Shown here piece by piece: positions 33,872 through 42,244 of a stretch of 64,000 bases of DNA (positions are counted from its first letter, which is position 1; every line of letters starts with the position of its first letter). The position numbers and the translations under genes are program-made. The DNA lies in the NCBI RefSeq assembly GCF_023008405.1, contig NZ_CP095376.1:248001-312000 (forward strand), written 5' to 3'. The stretch is from Amycolatopsis sp. FBCC-B4732. GTDB lineage: Bacteria; Actinomycetota; Actinomycetes; Mycobacteriales; Pseudonocardiaceae. The notes beneath the pieces are model-generated. The model had not been told where the DNA came from. It ran no database searches and saw only the letters and a program-made list of their open reading frames with translations.

Positions 33872-34669
33872 ATGCGCGTGCGAAAGCTGCTCGTGATCGG
33901 CGCGGCGGTGACCACACTCGTCAGCGGGATAGCAGCCCCGGCATCGGCCGTCGTCAGCGCGGTAAGCCTGGAGGGCGCCAGGAACTTCCGCGACATCGGC
34001 GGCTACCCCACGACCGACGGCCGCACGGTCCGCACCGGCGTCGTCTACCGGTCCAACAAGCTCTCCAACCTCACCGACGCGGATCTCCAGCGGCTCACCG
34101 CGGCGAACGTTTCGCTGGACGTCGACCTGCGCAACGTGCAGGAGCGCCACGACGAGCCGGACCGCGTACCCGCGGGGGCCCGCTACCAGGTGGCCGACGT
34201 CGTCTCGCTCGCGCACGGCCTGCGGTTCCACGACAACGCCGCCGTCACGCTGGTGAAGGCCGTCGCGGCCGGGCTGCTCAACGGATCGGACAACCTGGGC
34301 CAGTCGATCGGCTACCCCTTCATGGTCGACTTCGTCGGCGCGGACCACGCGTTCGGCGACCTGCTGCGCGCCATCGCGGCGAACGGTTCCGGCGCCACCG
34401 TGTTCCACTGTTCGGCGGGCAAGGACCGCACCGGCTGGGGTACGGCGATCCTGCTGAGCCTGCTGGGCGTGCCGCGCGCGACTGTCGAGGCCGATTTCCT
34501 GCTCAGCAACGAAAAGCTGGGCGACCCCGAGGCTGTCGAGCTGAGCTGGCTGCGCGCGGCTTTCGCCGAGGTCGATCACCTGTACGGATCCATGGACGCC
34601 TACGCCCGCCAAGGCCTTCGCCTCGACGACGCGACCATCGACGCGCTGAAGGCCCGCCTGCTGGCCTGA
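33872..34669 (+). CDS. Secreted protein-tyrosine phosphatase family protein
   Basis: A 265-aa protein with signal peptide (residues 1-26) and the tyrosine/serine phosphatase fold of the LipA/PtpB type: RNFRDIGGYPTTDGRTVRTG, VYRSNKLSNLTDADL, DLRNVQERHDEPDR and the P-loop FHCSAGKDRTG (nucleophile Cys180). Homologous secreted enzymes act on phosphoproteins or phosphoinositides. ATG 33872 follows GGAGGGAG. It stands alone between the GH2 gene and the convergent sugar-acid operon. Confidence 0.88.
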   Translation: MRVRKLLVIGAAVTTLVSGIAAPASAVVSAVSLEGARNFRDIGGYPTTDGRTVRTGVVYRSNKLSNLTDADLQRLTAANVSLDVDLRNVQERHDEPDRVPAGARYQVADVVSLAHGLRFHDNAAVTLVKAVAAGLLNGSDNLGQSIGYPFMVDFVGADHAFGDLLRAIAANGSGATVFHCSAGKDRTGWGTAILLSLLGVPRATVEADFLLSNEKLGDPEAVELSWLRAAFAEVDHLYGSMDAYARQGLRLDDATIDALKARLLA

Positions 34670-34682
34670 CCCCCGGCCGGAC

Positions 34683-35549
34683 TCAGCGAGCCGCGAGCGC
34701 CCGGCGCACCTCCTCCGCGCCCAGCACCACGTGGGAGTGCAGGGAGCCGACCTCGTCGATCTCGATCTCGACCACGTCGCCGGGGCGCAGCCCGAGGTCG
34801 AGCCCCGGCACGACGGACGTGCCCGTGGAGAGCACCGCGCCGTCGGGGAAGTCGTTGTCGCGCCACAGGTATTCGACCAGCCCCGCCGGTTCGCGGTTGA
34901 GCTGCGAGGTGTTCGCTTCGCCGGCGAACACCTCGTGGCCGTCGCGGCGGATGCGCATGCGGAGCCCGAGCGACAGCGGGTCCGGCACCTCCCAGGCCGG
35001 GCGCACCCGGGCCGACACCGCGCACGAACCCGTGTAGATCTTGGCCTGCGGGAGGTACAGCGGGTTCTCGCCTTCGATGCTGCGGGAGCTGACGTCGTCG
35101 ACGACCACGTACCCGGCGACCTCCCCGGTACTGGTCAGCAGCAAACCGAGTTCCGGCTCCGGCACGTTGTTGGCGGAATCGGCGCGGACGGCGATCGGTT
35201 CGCCGTCGGTGACGACGCGCCACGCGGCCGACTTGAAGAACAGCTCCGGCCGCTGGGCGCGGTACACCCGCGCGTAGACGTCCTCGTCGGTGCTCTCCTC
35301 ACGGCGGGCTTCCTCGGACCGCTGGTAGGTCACGCCGGCGGCCCACACCTCCATCCGCCCGTCCAGCGGCGGCAGCAGGCGCGCCCCGCCCACGGGTGCG
35401 CCGGCGGCCTCGGTCAGCTCGCGGATCTCCGCCACGGAGCGGCGCAGCAGGTCACCCATCGACGCCACCGCGAGCGGCCGCAGTTCCGCGTCGGCGAGCA
35501 GGCCGACGCGGACGCCGGTTCCGTCGGAGAATCGCACCAAGTGGCTCAA
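34683..35549 (-). CDS. FAH-fold 2-oxo-3-deoxy-sugar acid dehydratase (KdaD-like)
   Basis: A 288-aa fumarylacetoacetase-superfamily protein. VPEPELGLLL with the metal-binding Glu pair, GYVVVDDVSSRSIEGENPLY and LPQAKIYTGSC are the pattern of archaeal 2-keto-3-deoxy-D-arabinonate dehydratase and its bacterial relatives, which convert 2-keto-3-deoxy-pentonates to alpha-ketoglutarate semialdehyde. The substrate would be the product of the adjacent enolase-type dehydratase, encoded 13 nt upstream in the same operon. The TTG start at 35549 is set by GGAGG 6 nt upstream. A semialdehyde dehydrogenase is not present in the window. Confidence 0.75.
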   Translation of the reverse strand: MSHLVRFSDGTGVRVGLLADAELRPLAVASMGDLLRRSVAEIRELTEAAGAPVGGARLLPPLDGRMEVWAAGVTYQRSEEARREESTDEDVYARVYRAQRPELFFKSAAWRVVTDGEPIAVRADSANNVPEPELGLLLTSTGEVAGYVVVDDVSSRSIEGENPLYLPQAKIYTGSCAVSARVRPAWEVPDPLSLGLRMRIRRDGHEVFAGEANTSQLNREPAGLVEYLWRDNDFPDGAVLSTGTSVVPGLDLGLRPGDVVEIEIDEVGSLHSHVVLGAEEVRRALAAR

Positions 35550-35562
35550 GCCGGACCTCCTG

Positions 35563-36726
35563 TCACCGGGTTTCGAACACCCCGTAGCCCGCGACCGCGT
35601 GGGCGCGGACGCCGTCCATGTCGAGTTCCACGCCGATGCCGGGCGTGTCGGGGAGCGTGATGTAGCCGTCCTTGACGATCGAGCCGCTCCCGTCGGGGAC
35701 GTGGACGTAGCTGTCCCACACCGCGCGCTCCTCCAGAGCGTGCCACTCCTGGACGAAGAAGTTGGGGATCGCCGCGCACTGGTGCGAAGTCGCCATCGTG
35801 CCCAGCGGCGTCGACACCAGGTGCGGGGCGAACGGGACGTAGTGCAGCTCCGCGAGGTTGGCGATCTTCTTCGCCTCGGCCAGGCCGCCGCACTTCGGGA
35901 CGTCCGGCTCGATGAAGTCCACGGCGCCGCGTTCGAGCAGTTCGCGGAATCCCCAGCGCAGGTAGAGGTTTTCGCCCGCGCAGATCGGCGTGCGGGTCTG
36001 TTCGCGCACCCGCACCAGCGCGTCGACGTTCTCCGCCGGCAGCGGCTCCTCGAGCCACATCAGGTGGAACGGCTCGAGCTCCCACGAGATCCGGCACGCG
36101 CTCGGCACGTCGTAGCGGGCGTGCAGGTCGATGGCCAGGTCGACGTCCGGGCCGATCGCTTCCCGGACGGCGGCCACGCGCTCGACCATCGAGCGCAGCT
36201 CGGCGGCGTTGACGGTGTGGTTGAAAGCGTCGAACTTGGCCGGGTGGTGCAGGTCGTCGATGTCGAACTTGAGGGCGGTGAAGCCTTCCGCGACCATCCG
36301 CTGGGCCCGGTCGACGCAGCCGGCGACCGAACCCGCCGGGTCGTCGCCGTCGCCGCAGTCGGCGTAGAGGCGGACGCGGTCGCGGAACTTCCCGCCCAGC
36401 AACCGGTACACGGGCTGACCCGCGGCCTTGCCCGCGAGGTCCCACAGCGCGAGTTCGATCCCGGACAGGGCGATCACGAACACCCCGCTCTGGGCGCCCG
36501 CGAACACCTTGCTGCGGCGCAGTTTCTCCCAGCACCGTTCGACGTTGCGCGGGTCCTCGCCGAGCAGAAGGGGCGTCAGGGACTCGATCATCCCGACGAC
36601 GGCACCCGCGCCGGCGTCCGGATTGGCCTCGCCGAACCCGCTGAGGCCCTCGTCGGTGTCGATGCGCACCAGCGTGGCTTCACCGTGGTAGGCGACCACC
36701 GCCGTCGTGATGTTCACGATCCGCAT
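35563..36726 (-). CDS. Enolase-superfamily sugar-acid dehydratase
   Basis: A 387-aa mandelate racemase/muconate lactonising-type enzyme. Key residues: Lys in ALKFDIDD, metal ligands Asp and His in DLHARYD, Glu in LEEPLP, Glu in CAGENLYLRWG, and His in APHLVSTPLG. The Asp-x-His pair at the first ligand is characteristic of the D-galactonate/D-gluconate/mannonate dehydratase group, so dehydration of an aldonic or uronic acid to a 2-keto-3-deoxy acid is the likely reaction. First gene of a two-gene operon with the KdaD-like gene, divergent from the GntR regulator; ATG 36726 follows GGAG. Exact substrate unknown. Confidence 0.82.
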   Translation of the reverse strand: MRIVNITTAVVAYHGEATLVRIDTDEGLSGFGEANPDAGAGAVVGMIESLTPLLLGEDPRNVERCWEKLRRSKVFAGAQSGVFVIALSGIELALWDLAGKAAGQPVYRLLGGKFRDRVRLYADCGDGDDPAGSVAGCVDRAQRMVAEGFTALKFDIDDLHHPAKFDAFNHTVNAAELRSMVERVAAVREAIGPDVDLAIDLHARYDVPSACRISWELEPFHLMWLEEPLPAENVDALVRVREQTRTPICAGENLYLRWGFRELLERGAVDFIEPDVPKCGGLAEAKKIANLAELHYVPFAPHLVSTPLGTMATSHQCAAIPNFFVQEWHALEERAVWDSYVHVPDGSGSIVKDGYITLPDTPGIGVELDMDGVRAHAVAGYGVFETR

Positions 36727-36777
36727 TGCTCTCCTGCCGCAGGGTCATGCAGATGAACGGGCTAACGTGAAGTGCAA

Positions 36778-36790
36778 CTTGTCCGATAAG
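36778..36790. promoter_or_regulatory. Probable FadR/GntR operator CTTGTCCGATAAG
   Basis: A 13-bp near-palindrome (CTT-TC-GA-AAG, one mismatched pair) in the 72-nt gap between the divergent dehydratase and GntR genes. It overlaps the likely -35 (TTATCG) of the dehydratase promoter and lies 8 nt before the GntR start codon. This is where autoregulation and control of both operons would be exerted. Confidence 0.5.
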
Positions 36791-36798
36791 CTGATGAC

Positions 36799-37545
36799 AT
36801 GCAAAGGAGACAAGAGTCTCCGGACGCTGTCAAGGTCCGGACCCTCCCGGTGCAGGTGGCCGCCCACCTGACCCGCCGCATCGTCAGCGGCGGGTTCGAG
36901 GACGGCCGGGCTCCGTCCGAACTCGACATCGCCGGTGAGTTCGGGGTTTCTCGCGTGGTGGCGCGGGAAACGCTCAAGATCCTCGCTTCGCTCGACATCG
37001 TCGACGTCGCACAGGGCCGCCGGGTCGTCGTGCGCCCCCGCGCGGAGTGGGACTACCTGAGCCCGTTGCTGATCGAGTGGCTGCCCACGGAGATCGTCGA
37101 CGAGCTGCTGCAGGAACTGCACCAGATGCGCGCGCTGCTCGAACCCGAGCTGGCCGCGATGGCCGCGGCCGGCATCACCGACGAGACGCTGGCCCGGCTC
37201 GGGGACGAGGTCGAGCGCATGGCGGCGCTCGAGACCGATCCCGAGGCCTACCTCGAGGTGGACCACGAATTCCACATGGAGATCTGCCGGGCGGCCGACA
37301 ACCGCATTCTCGACCGGATCATGTACTCCGCCCGCTGGCTCGGCACGGCCAGCCGGCGCCTGACCAACGAGGCACCGGCCGGCCTGCGCCGCGCCACCGC
37401 GCAGCACACGAAGATCTACGAGGCCCTCGTGGCGCGCGACCCGGAAGCGGCCCGCGCGGCGATGCGCGAGCACCTGAGCAACAACTTCTCCACGCTCGTC
37501 GCGGAGAAGGAACAGCGAAGCAAGCGGGCCGCCGAGCGGCGTTAG
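36799..37545 (+). CDS. FadR-subfamily GntR transcription regulator
   Basis: The 248-aa protein has an N-terminal winged helix (VQVAAHLTRRIVSGGFEDGR; PSELDIAGEFGVSRVVARET, residues about 18-85) and a C-terminal FCD helical domain with metal/ligand residues (LYELHQMR-type helix; VDHEFHMEICRAADN; QHTKIYEALVARD). FCD regulators commonly bind sugar acids or keto acids, which fits the pathway. It is the first gene of the rightward cluster (Gfo/Idh/MocA, solute-binding protein, permease, dehydratase) and is divergent from the enolase-KdaD pair. Confidence 0.88.
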   Translation: MQRRQESPDAVKVRTLPVQVAAHLTRRIVSGGFEDGRAPSELDIAGEFGVSRVVARETLKILASLDIVDVAQGRRVVVRPRAEWDYLSPLLIEWLPTEIVDELLQELHQMRALLEPELAAMAAAGITDETLARLGDEVERMAALETDPEAYLEVDHEFHMEICRAADNRILDRIMYSARWLGTASRRLTNEAPAGLRRATAQHTKIYEALVARDPEAARAAMREHLSNNFSTLVAEKEQRSKRAAERR

Positions 37546-37592
37546 CAGACTGCACGACCGAGTTCCGGAACCGATGACGAGGACGGACAGGT

Positions 37593-38741
37593 ATGGCGGC
37601 ACCGGCTATCCCGCCGATCCGGCTGGGGCTGATCGGCACCGGGCTCGCGGTCGAAAAGCTGCACTGGCCGGCGTTGCGCACGCTCACCGACCGGTTCGCG
37701 CTCACCGCGTTCACGGACTCCTCCGCCGAGCAGGGCCGGAGGTTCGCCGCCTACAGCGGAACCGATCCGGCCCGCGCCACCGCCGACCGGGCCGCGTTGC
37801 TGGCCCGCGACGACGTCGACGCCGTGCTCATCTCGGTGCCGATCCCGCACCTGTACGAGGTGGCGCGAGACGCGCTCGCGGCGGGCAAGGACGTGTTCTG
37901 CGAGAAGCCGACCGGCGTCGACGCGGGGCAGGCGGAAGACTTCCTGGTGCTGGCGGCCGGGCACCCGGACCGCACCTTCATGGTGGGGGAGAACTACTTC
38001 TACCGCGACGACCTGCGCTACACCCGCGCGTTGCTCGACAGCGGCGCGATCGGCCGCCCGCACCTGATGGCGTGGCGGCACGCCGGGCAGTCGGTGCCCC
38101 GGCCGGGCGGGTTCACCAGCACGCCGTGGCGGCAGCGGCCGCAGTACCGCGGTGGGGTGCACCTCGATTTCGGCGTGCACCACATCGCCCAGATCCGGCT
38201 GCTCTGCGGCGACGTCGCCCGCGTGCACGGCGCCGTGCAGACGGCCAACAGCACGATCGACGGACCGTCGGACCTCACGCTCAACCTCGTCTTCACCGGA
38301 GGCGCCATCGGCAACTACACCGCGTCCTTCCCGGAAATCCCGGTGCCGCCCGAACCCAACGACATGCGGCTGTACGGCACCGAGGGGGTGCTCGTGCTCG
38401 CCGGATCCGACGCGGAACGCCGTGTGACGCGCAGCAGCCCCGACGCCACCACGCACACGACCGTCTTCCGCGGCATCGACAACGGCTACCGCGCGGAACT
38501 CGCCGACTTCGCCGACGCCGTGCAGTTCGGGCTGCGGCCGGTCGGCAGCGTCGCGCAGAGCGTCGCCAACGCGATGGTCGTCCAGCGGGCGCTCGACTCC
38601 GCGGAACAGGCAGCCGCCCTGACGCTCGACCCCGTGCCCGGCGCGGGCGCGGTGCCGCTGTGGCGGCCCCGCGGCTCGACCGGGCTGTTCGACGGGCTGC
38701 CAGGACAACGCAGCAGCAGTACGGCGTCCTTCGCCGCGTGA
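37593..38741 (+). CDS. Gfo/Idh/MocA-family sugar oxidoreductase
   Basis: A 382-aa NAD(P)-dependent enzyme: Rossmann start LGLIGTGLAVEKLHW, DAVLISVPIPHLYEVARDAL, the catalytic EKP motif (FCEKPTGVDAGQA) and the C-terminal domain with GGVHLDFGVHHIAQIRLLCG, where Asp/His form the catalytic group. It would oxidise a sugar or sugar lactone, or reduce a keto sugar, before or after transport. ATG 37593 is 47 nt downstream of the regulator gene; the next gene follows after 72 nt with its own GAGGAG site. Confidence 0.85.
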   Translation: MAAPAIPPIRLGLIGTGLAVEKLHWPALRTLTDRFALTAFTDSSAEQGRRFAAYSGTDPARATADRAALLARDDVDAVLISVPIPHLYEVARDALAAGKDVFCEKPTGVDAGQAEDFLVLAAGHPDRTFMVGENYFYRDDLRYTRALLDSGAIGRPHLMAWRHAGQSVPRPGGFTSTPWRQRPQYRGGVHLDFGVHHIAQIRLLCGDVARVHGAVQTANSTIDGPSDLTLNLVFTGGAIGNYTASFPEIPVPPEPNDMRLYGTEGVLVLAGSDAERRVTRSSPDATTHTTVFRGIDNGYRAELADFADAVQFGLRPVGSVAQSVANAMVVQRALDSAEQAAALTLDPVPGAGAVPLWRPRGSTGLFDGLPGQRSSSTASFAA

Positions 38742-38813
38742 ACGACCCGCAGCGCGGTACTCGCCGCGCTGTCCCGCCGGTTGCAACGTCGCCCGTCGGT
38801 ACGAGGAGTTGTC

Positions 38814-40238
38814 ATGGAAGAGAAAACTGACCTGTCGAGGCGCACGTTCCTCGGAGTGAGCGCGCTGGGCGTGCTCGGTCTCGCCGGGTGCGGGAGCGGT
38901 CCCGCACCCGCACCGCAAGTCGACGTCCAGGTGCCGCAGGCACTGCTCGACCAGGCGGCGCGGCTCCGCGGCGGGTCCGTGGGGATGTTGTCGCAGAAGC
39001 TGTACTCGGAGGCCGCCAACAAGGCGCTGGACAAGTCCCTGCAGGTGTTCGCCCAAGCCACCGGCACCACGATCCGCAACGACCTCGTCTCCGGCGACGC
39101 CGGTGACATGGTCGCGAAGATGGACGCCGAGGTGAAGGCGGGCACCAACCGCGACCTGGCCTTCTTGAGCGACCGCCGGTTCGTCGGCCAGCTCCACAAC
39201 CTCGGCGCCCTCACCGACGTCACCGACGTGGTCGAGGAGATGAAAGCGCTTTACGGAGAGCCCGCGACCGAGGCGAACGACTACTGCGTGTTCGACGGGC
39301 GCTGGTTCGCGATCCCGTACCACTTCATCGCGTCCGGGATGTACCTGCGCAAGGACTGGTACCAGGAAAAGGGTCTCCCGCTCAAGCCCTACTACACGTG
39401 GGAAGAGCTGCGCGACAACGCGTTGGCGGTCTCGGACCCGGCGAAGCGGCGCTTCGGCTGGGGGCTCACGGTGAACCGCTCGGGTGACGCCAACGGCTTC
39501 ATCCAGAACGTCGTCAACACCTACGGCGGGGCGATCGCGGACAACACCGGCACGAAGGTGGTGTTCAACTCGCCGGAGACCGTCGCCGCCGTCACGTTCA
39601 TCGGCGACATCTACACGAACCCGAAGTACCGGCCGATGCTGCCGCCCGGGATCGGCAGCTGGACCGATTCGAGCAACAACGAGAACTGGCTGGCCCAGAT
39701 CCTCGGGCTCACGCTCAACCAGTTCAGCGTCTACGCCGATTCGAAGACCAAGAAGAACCCGGTGTACGCCAACACGCACGTGTTCAACGGCGCCACCGGA
39801 CCGGCGCTCGACCGGCCGCTGGCGTTCGGCGAGTCGAATTCGTTCGTCGTGTTCAAGGGAGGGAAGAACCCCGACCTCGCCAAGCTGGTCGCGAAGTTCA
39901 TGGCCGGCGGGAGCGCGCTGCTCGGGGTCGCGAAGGAAGCACCGTGCCTGGTGAACCCGTCGTGGAGCAAGGTGTGGGACTCCGACCCGTATTACACGAG
40001 CGGTGACCCGGCCTACCCCGCGTTGCGGGAGCAGACCCGCGCGCAGCTCCCGGTGACCACCAAGACCGGGTACGCGTTCCCCCAGGCCCCGAGCCCCGGC
40101 GAGCAGGCCGCCCTCGCCGCCTACCTGCTGACCGACATGATGCAGTCGGTCATCCAGGGCACCCGGCCGGCCGACGCCGTCGCCGCGACGCACACCCGGA
40201 TCGTCCAGATCTTCGAACAACAGGGCTACCGGCAATGA
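38814..40238 (+). CDS. ABC sugar importer solute-binding lipoprotein
   Basis: A 474-aa family 1 extracellular solute-binding protein. SRRTFLGVSALGVLGLAGC combines a twin-arginine start with a lipobox (Cys26), so export as a folded lipoprotein is likely. WEELRDNALAVSDP, NGFIQNVVNTYGGAI and FNSPETVAAVTFIGDIYTN are the usual ligand-cleft segments. It is 40-60 residues longer than average MalE-type proteins. It overlaps the permease gene by ATGA. Ligand not predictable; sugar acid or oligosaccharide from context. Confidence 0.87.
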   Translation: MEEKTDLSRRTFLGVSALGVLGLAGCGSGPAPAPQVDVQVPQALLDQAARLRGGSVGMLSQKLYSEAANKALDKSLQVFAQATGTTIRNDLVSGDAGDMVAKMDAEVKAGTNRDLAFLSDRRFVGQLHNLGALTDVTDVVEEMKALYGEPATEANDYCVFDGRWFAIPYHFIASGMYLRKDWYQEKGLPLKPYYTWEELRDNALAVSDPAKRRFGWGLTVNRSGDANGFIQNVVNTYGGAIADNTGTKVVFNSPETVAAVTFIGDIYTNPKYRPMLPPGIGSWTDSSNNENWLAQILGLTLNQFSVYADSKTKKNPVYANTHVFNGATGPALDRPLAFGESNSFVVFKGGKNPDLAKLVAKFMAGGSALLGVAKEAPCLVNPSWSKVWDSDPYYTSGDPAYPALREQTRAQLPVTTKTGYAFPQAPSPGEQAALAAYLLTDMMQSVIQGTRPADAVAATHTRIVQIFEQQGYRQ

Positions 40239-42244
40239 CCACCCTGCGTCCGCGCCCGGCGCCGGCCCGTCCGGCGCCGGCCGCGTCGTCCTCGCTCACG
40301 CCGACGCAGCGGCGGCTCGGGCGCGACTGGCGCCTCGCCGCGGTGTTCATCGGGCCGACGCTGGTGCTCGTCGCCGGCCTGATCCTCGTCCCGATCGTCA
40401 GCTCGATCTTCACCAGCACCACCGAACGCCACGGCGCGGAAACGGTCTTCGTCGGGCTGGACAACTACACCGCCCTCGTCGGCGACGGCTTGTTCCACCA
40501 GGGCGTGCTCAATTCGTTCGTCTTCACCGCCTACGCCGAGATCTTCAAGGTGACCTTCGGGCTCATCGCGGCGTTGATGCTGCACCACATGCGCCGCGGC
40601 AAGGCACTGGTCGCCGCGGTGATCCTGCTGCCGTGGGTGATCCCGACGGTCGTCACGGCCTTCACCTGGCGCTCGCTGCTCGACCCGATCTTCGGCAGCG
40701 TCAACGTTCTGCTGACCGACTCCGGGATCGGCCCCGGCCTCGCCGCGATCGGGCTCGTCGACAAGTGGCCCGCGGAGTGGCTGTCCGATCCCGCGCTCGC
40801 GATGCCGGCGGTCATCCTGGTCAACGTCTGGAAGGGCATCCCGTTCTTCACGGTGACGTTCCTCGCCGGCCTCAAGGCCATCGACCACGGTCTCCACGAG
40901 GCGGCGATGGTGGACGGCGCGTCGCAGTGGCAGCGCTTCCTGCACATCACGCTGCCGGGGCTGCGTCCGGTCATGATCGTCACGGTGCTGCTGTCGTCGA
41001 TCTGGACGTTCAACAACTTCGACCTGATCTGGCTGATGACCCAGGGCGGCCCGGGGGACGCGACCGCCCCGTACGTGATGGTGGCCTACTCCAAGGCCAT
41101 CCAGCAGCTGCAGCTGGGCGCGGGCGCCGCGGTCACGCTGGTGATGCTGCCGGTCATCGCGATCCTCGTGGTGCTCCTCGTGCGGATGATGCGCCGCGGC
41201 GACCAGCCCGGCGCGGCCGACCTGGGACGCACACGGCTGACTCCCGCGCAGCGCAAGGCTTTGCCGTGGGCGGTCGTCGTGGTCGCGCTGCTCCTGCTGG
41301 CCTGGGCGTCCCCGCACATCGTGTGGAAGGCCGCGCTCGTGCTCGGCGTGTTCGTGGTGCTGGCCGCGGCCCTCGGCAGGGTCGTCTCCGCGCTCGCCAT
41401 CCGGGGCAACCGGGTGGCGGCCCGCCTGGTCGGCGGCGCCGGGTCGGGGCTCGCGCTCGTGGGGCTGCTCGGCTTCGTGCTCGCGCCGCTCTACTGGATG
41501 ACGGTCACGGCCTTCAAGTCCGACGACCAGATCGTCGCGCGCACCGACGACCTCTGGCCGACCCCGTGGAGCACCGAGCAGTTCACCAACCTGTTCACCG
41601 GCCGCGCGTTCGGCACCTGGTACCTCAACACGATCCTGGTGTCGGTGGCGTCCACCGTGATCGCGCTGGTCTGCGCGGCGCTGGCCGGGTACGCGTTGGC
41701 GCGGCTGAAGTTCCGGGGTTCGGAGAGCTTCACGGTGACGATCCTGCTCACCTACGTGATGCCGGGCGCGCTGCTGTTCATCCCGCTGTACCAGCTGATG
41801 AGCGGGATCGGGCTCAACGACTCGTTGTGGTCGCTGGTACTCGCCTACCCGACGTTCACCCTGCCGTTCGCGACGTGGCTGCTCGTCGGCTACTTCAAGT
41901 CGATCCCGGCCGACCTCGAAGAGGCCGCGCTGGTCGACGGCTGCACGCGGTTCGGGGCGTTCCGCCGGATCGTGCTGCCGCTGGCCAAACCGGGCCTGCT
42001 CGCGGTCGCGCTGTTCACGCTCACCAACGCGTGGAACGAGTTCCTCTTCGCCTTCGTGTTCATCACCAAGGACGACTACAAGACGCTGCCCGTCGGCATG
42101 CAGTCGATGATCTTCGGCGACGTCGTGCCGCAGGGCCAGCTGGCCGCGGCCTCGCTGCTGATCAGCATCCCGGTCGTGCTCATGTACGGGTTCGGGCAGC
42201 GGTTCCTGACCGAGGGCCTCACGGCCGGGGCGGTGAAGGGGTGA
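40235..42244 (+). CDS. Single-chain fusion of two ABC sugar permeases (MalF-like + MalG-like)
   Basis: A 669-aa protein containing both halves of a heterodimeric importer. The N-terminal half (about 30-330) is MalF/UgpA-like with EAA loop EAAMVDGASQWQRFLHITLP near residue 222; the C-terminal half (about 405-669) is MalG/UgpE-like with EAA loop EAALVDGCTRFGAFRRIVLP near 562. The linker (about 345-420) adds two hydrophobic segments (WAVVVVALLLLAWAS; ALVLGVFVVLAAALG), which would keep both N-termini correctly oriented. No stop or frameshift lies between the halves. No ATPase gene is adjacent; a shared MsmK-type ATPase is expected. ATG overlaps the binding-protein stop, and its own stop overlaps the next start as GTGA. 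Confidence 0.88.
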   Translation: MTTLRPRPAPARPAPAASSSLTPTQRRLGRDWRLAAVFIGPTLVLVAGLILVPIVSSIFTSTTERHGAETVFVGLDNYTALVGDGLFHQGVLNSFVFTAYAEIFKVTFGLIAALMLHHMRRGKALVAAVILLPWVIPTVVTAFTWRSLLDPIFGSVNVLLTDSGIGPGLAAIGLVDKWPAEWLSDPALAMPAVILVNVWKGIPFFTVTFLAGLKAIDHGLHEAAMVDGASQWQRFLHITLPGLRPVMIVTVLLSSIWTFNNFDLIWLMTQGGPGDATAPYVMVAYSKAIQQLQLGAGAAVTLVMLPVIAILVVLLVRMMRRGDQPGAADLGRTRLTPAQRKALPWAVVVVALLLLAWASPHIVWKAALVLGVFVVLAAALGRVVSALAIRGNRVAARLVGGAGSGLALVGLLGFVLAPLYWMTVTAFKSDDQIVARTDDLWPTPWSTEQFTNLFTGRAFGTWYLNTILVSVASTVIALVCAALAGYALARLKFRGSESFTVTILLTYVMPGALLFIPLYQLMSGIGLNDSLWSLVLAYPTFTLPFATWLLVGYFKSIPADLEEAALVDGCTRFGAFRRIVLPLAKPGLLAVALFTLTNAWNEFLFAFVFITKDDYKTLPVGMQSMIFGDVVPQGQLAAASLLISIPVVLMYGFGQRFLTEGLTAGAVKG

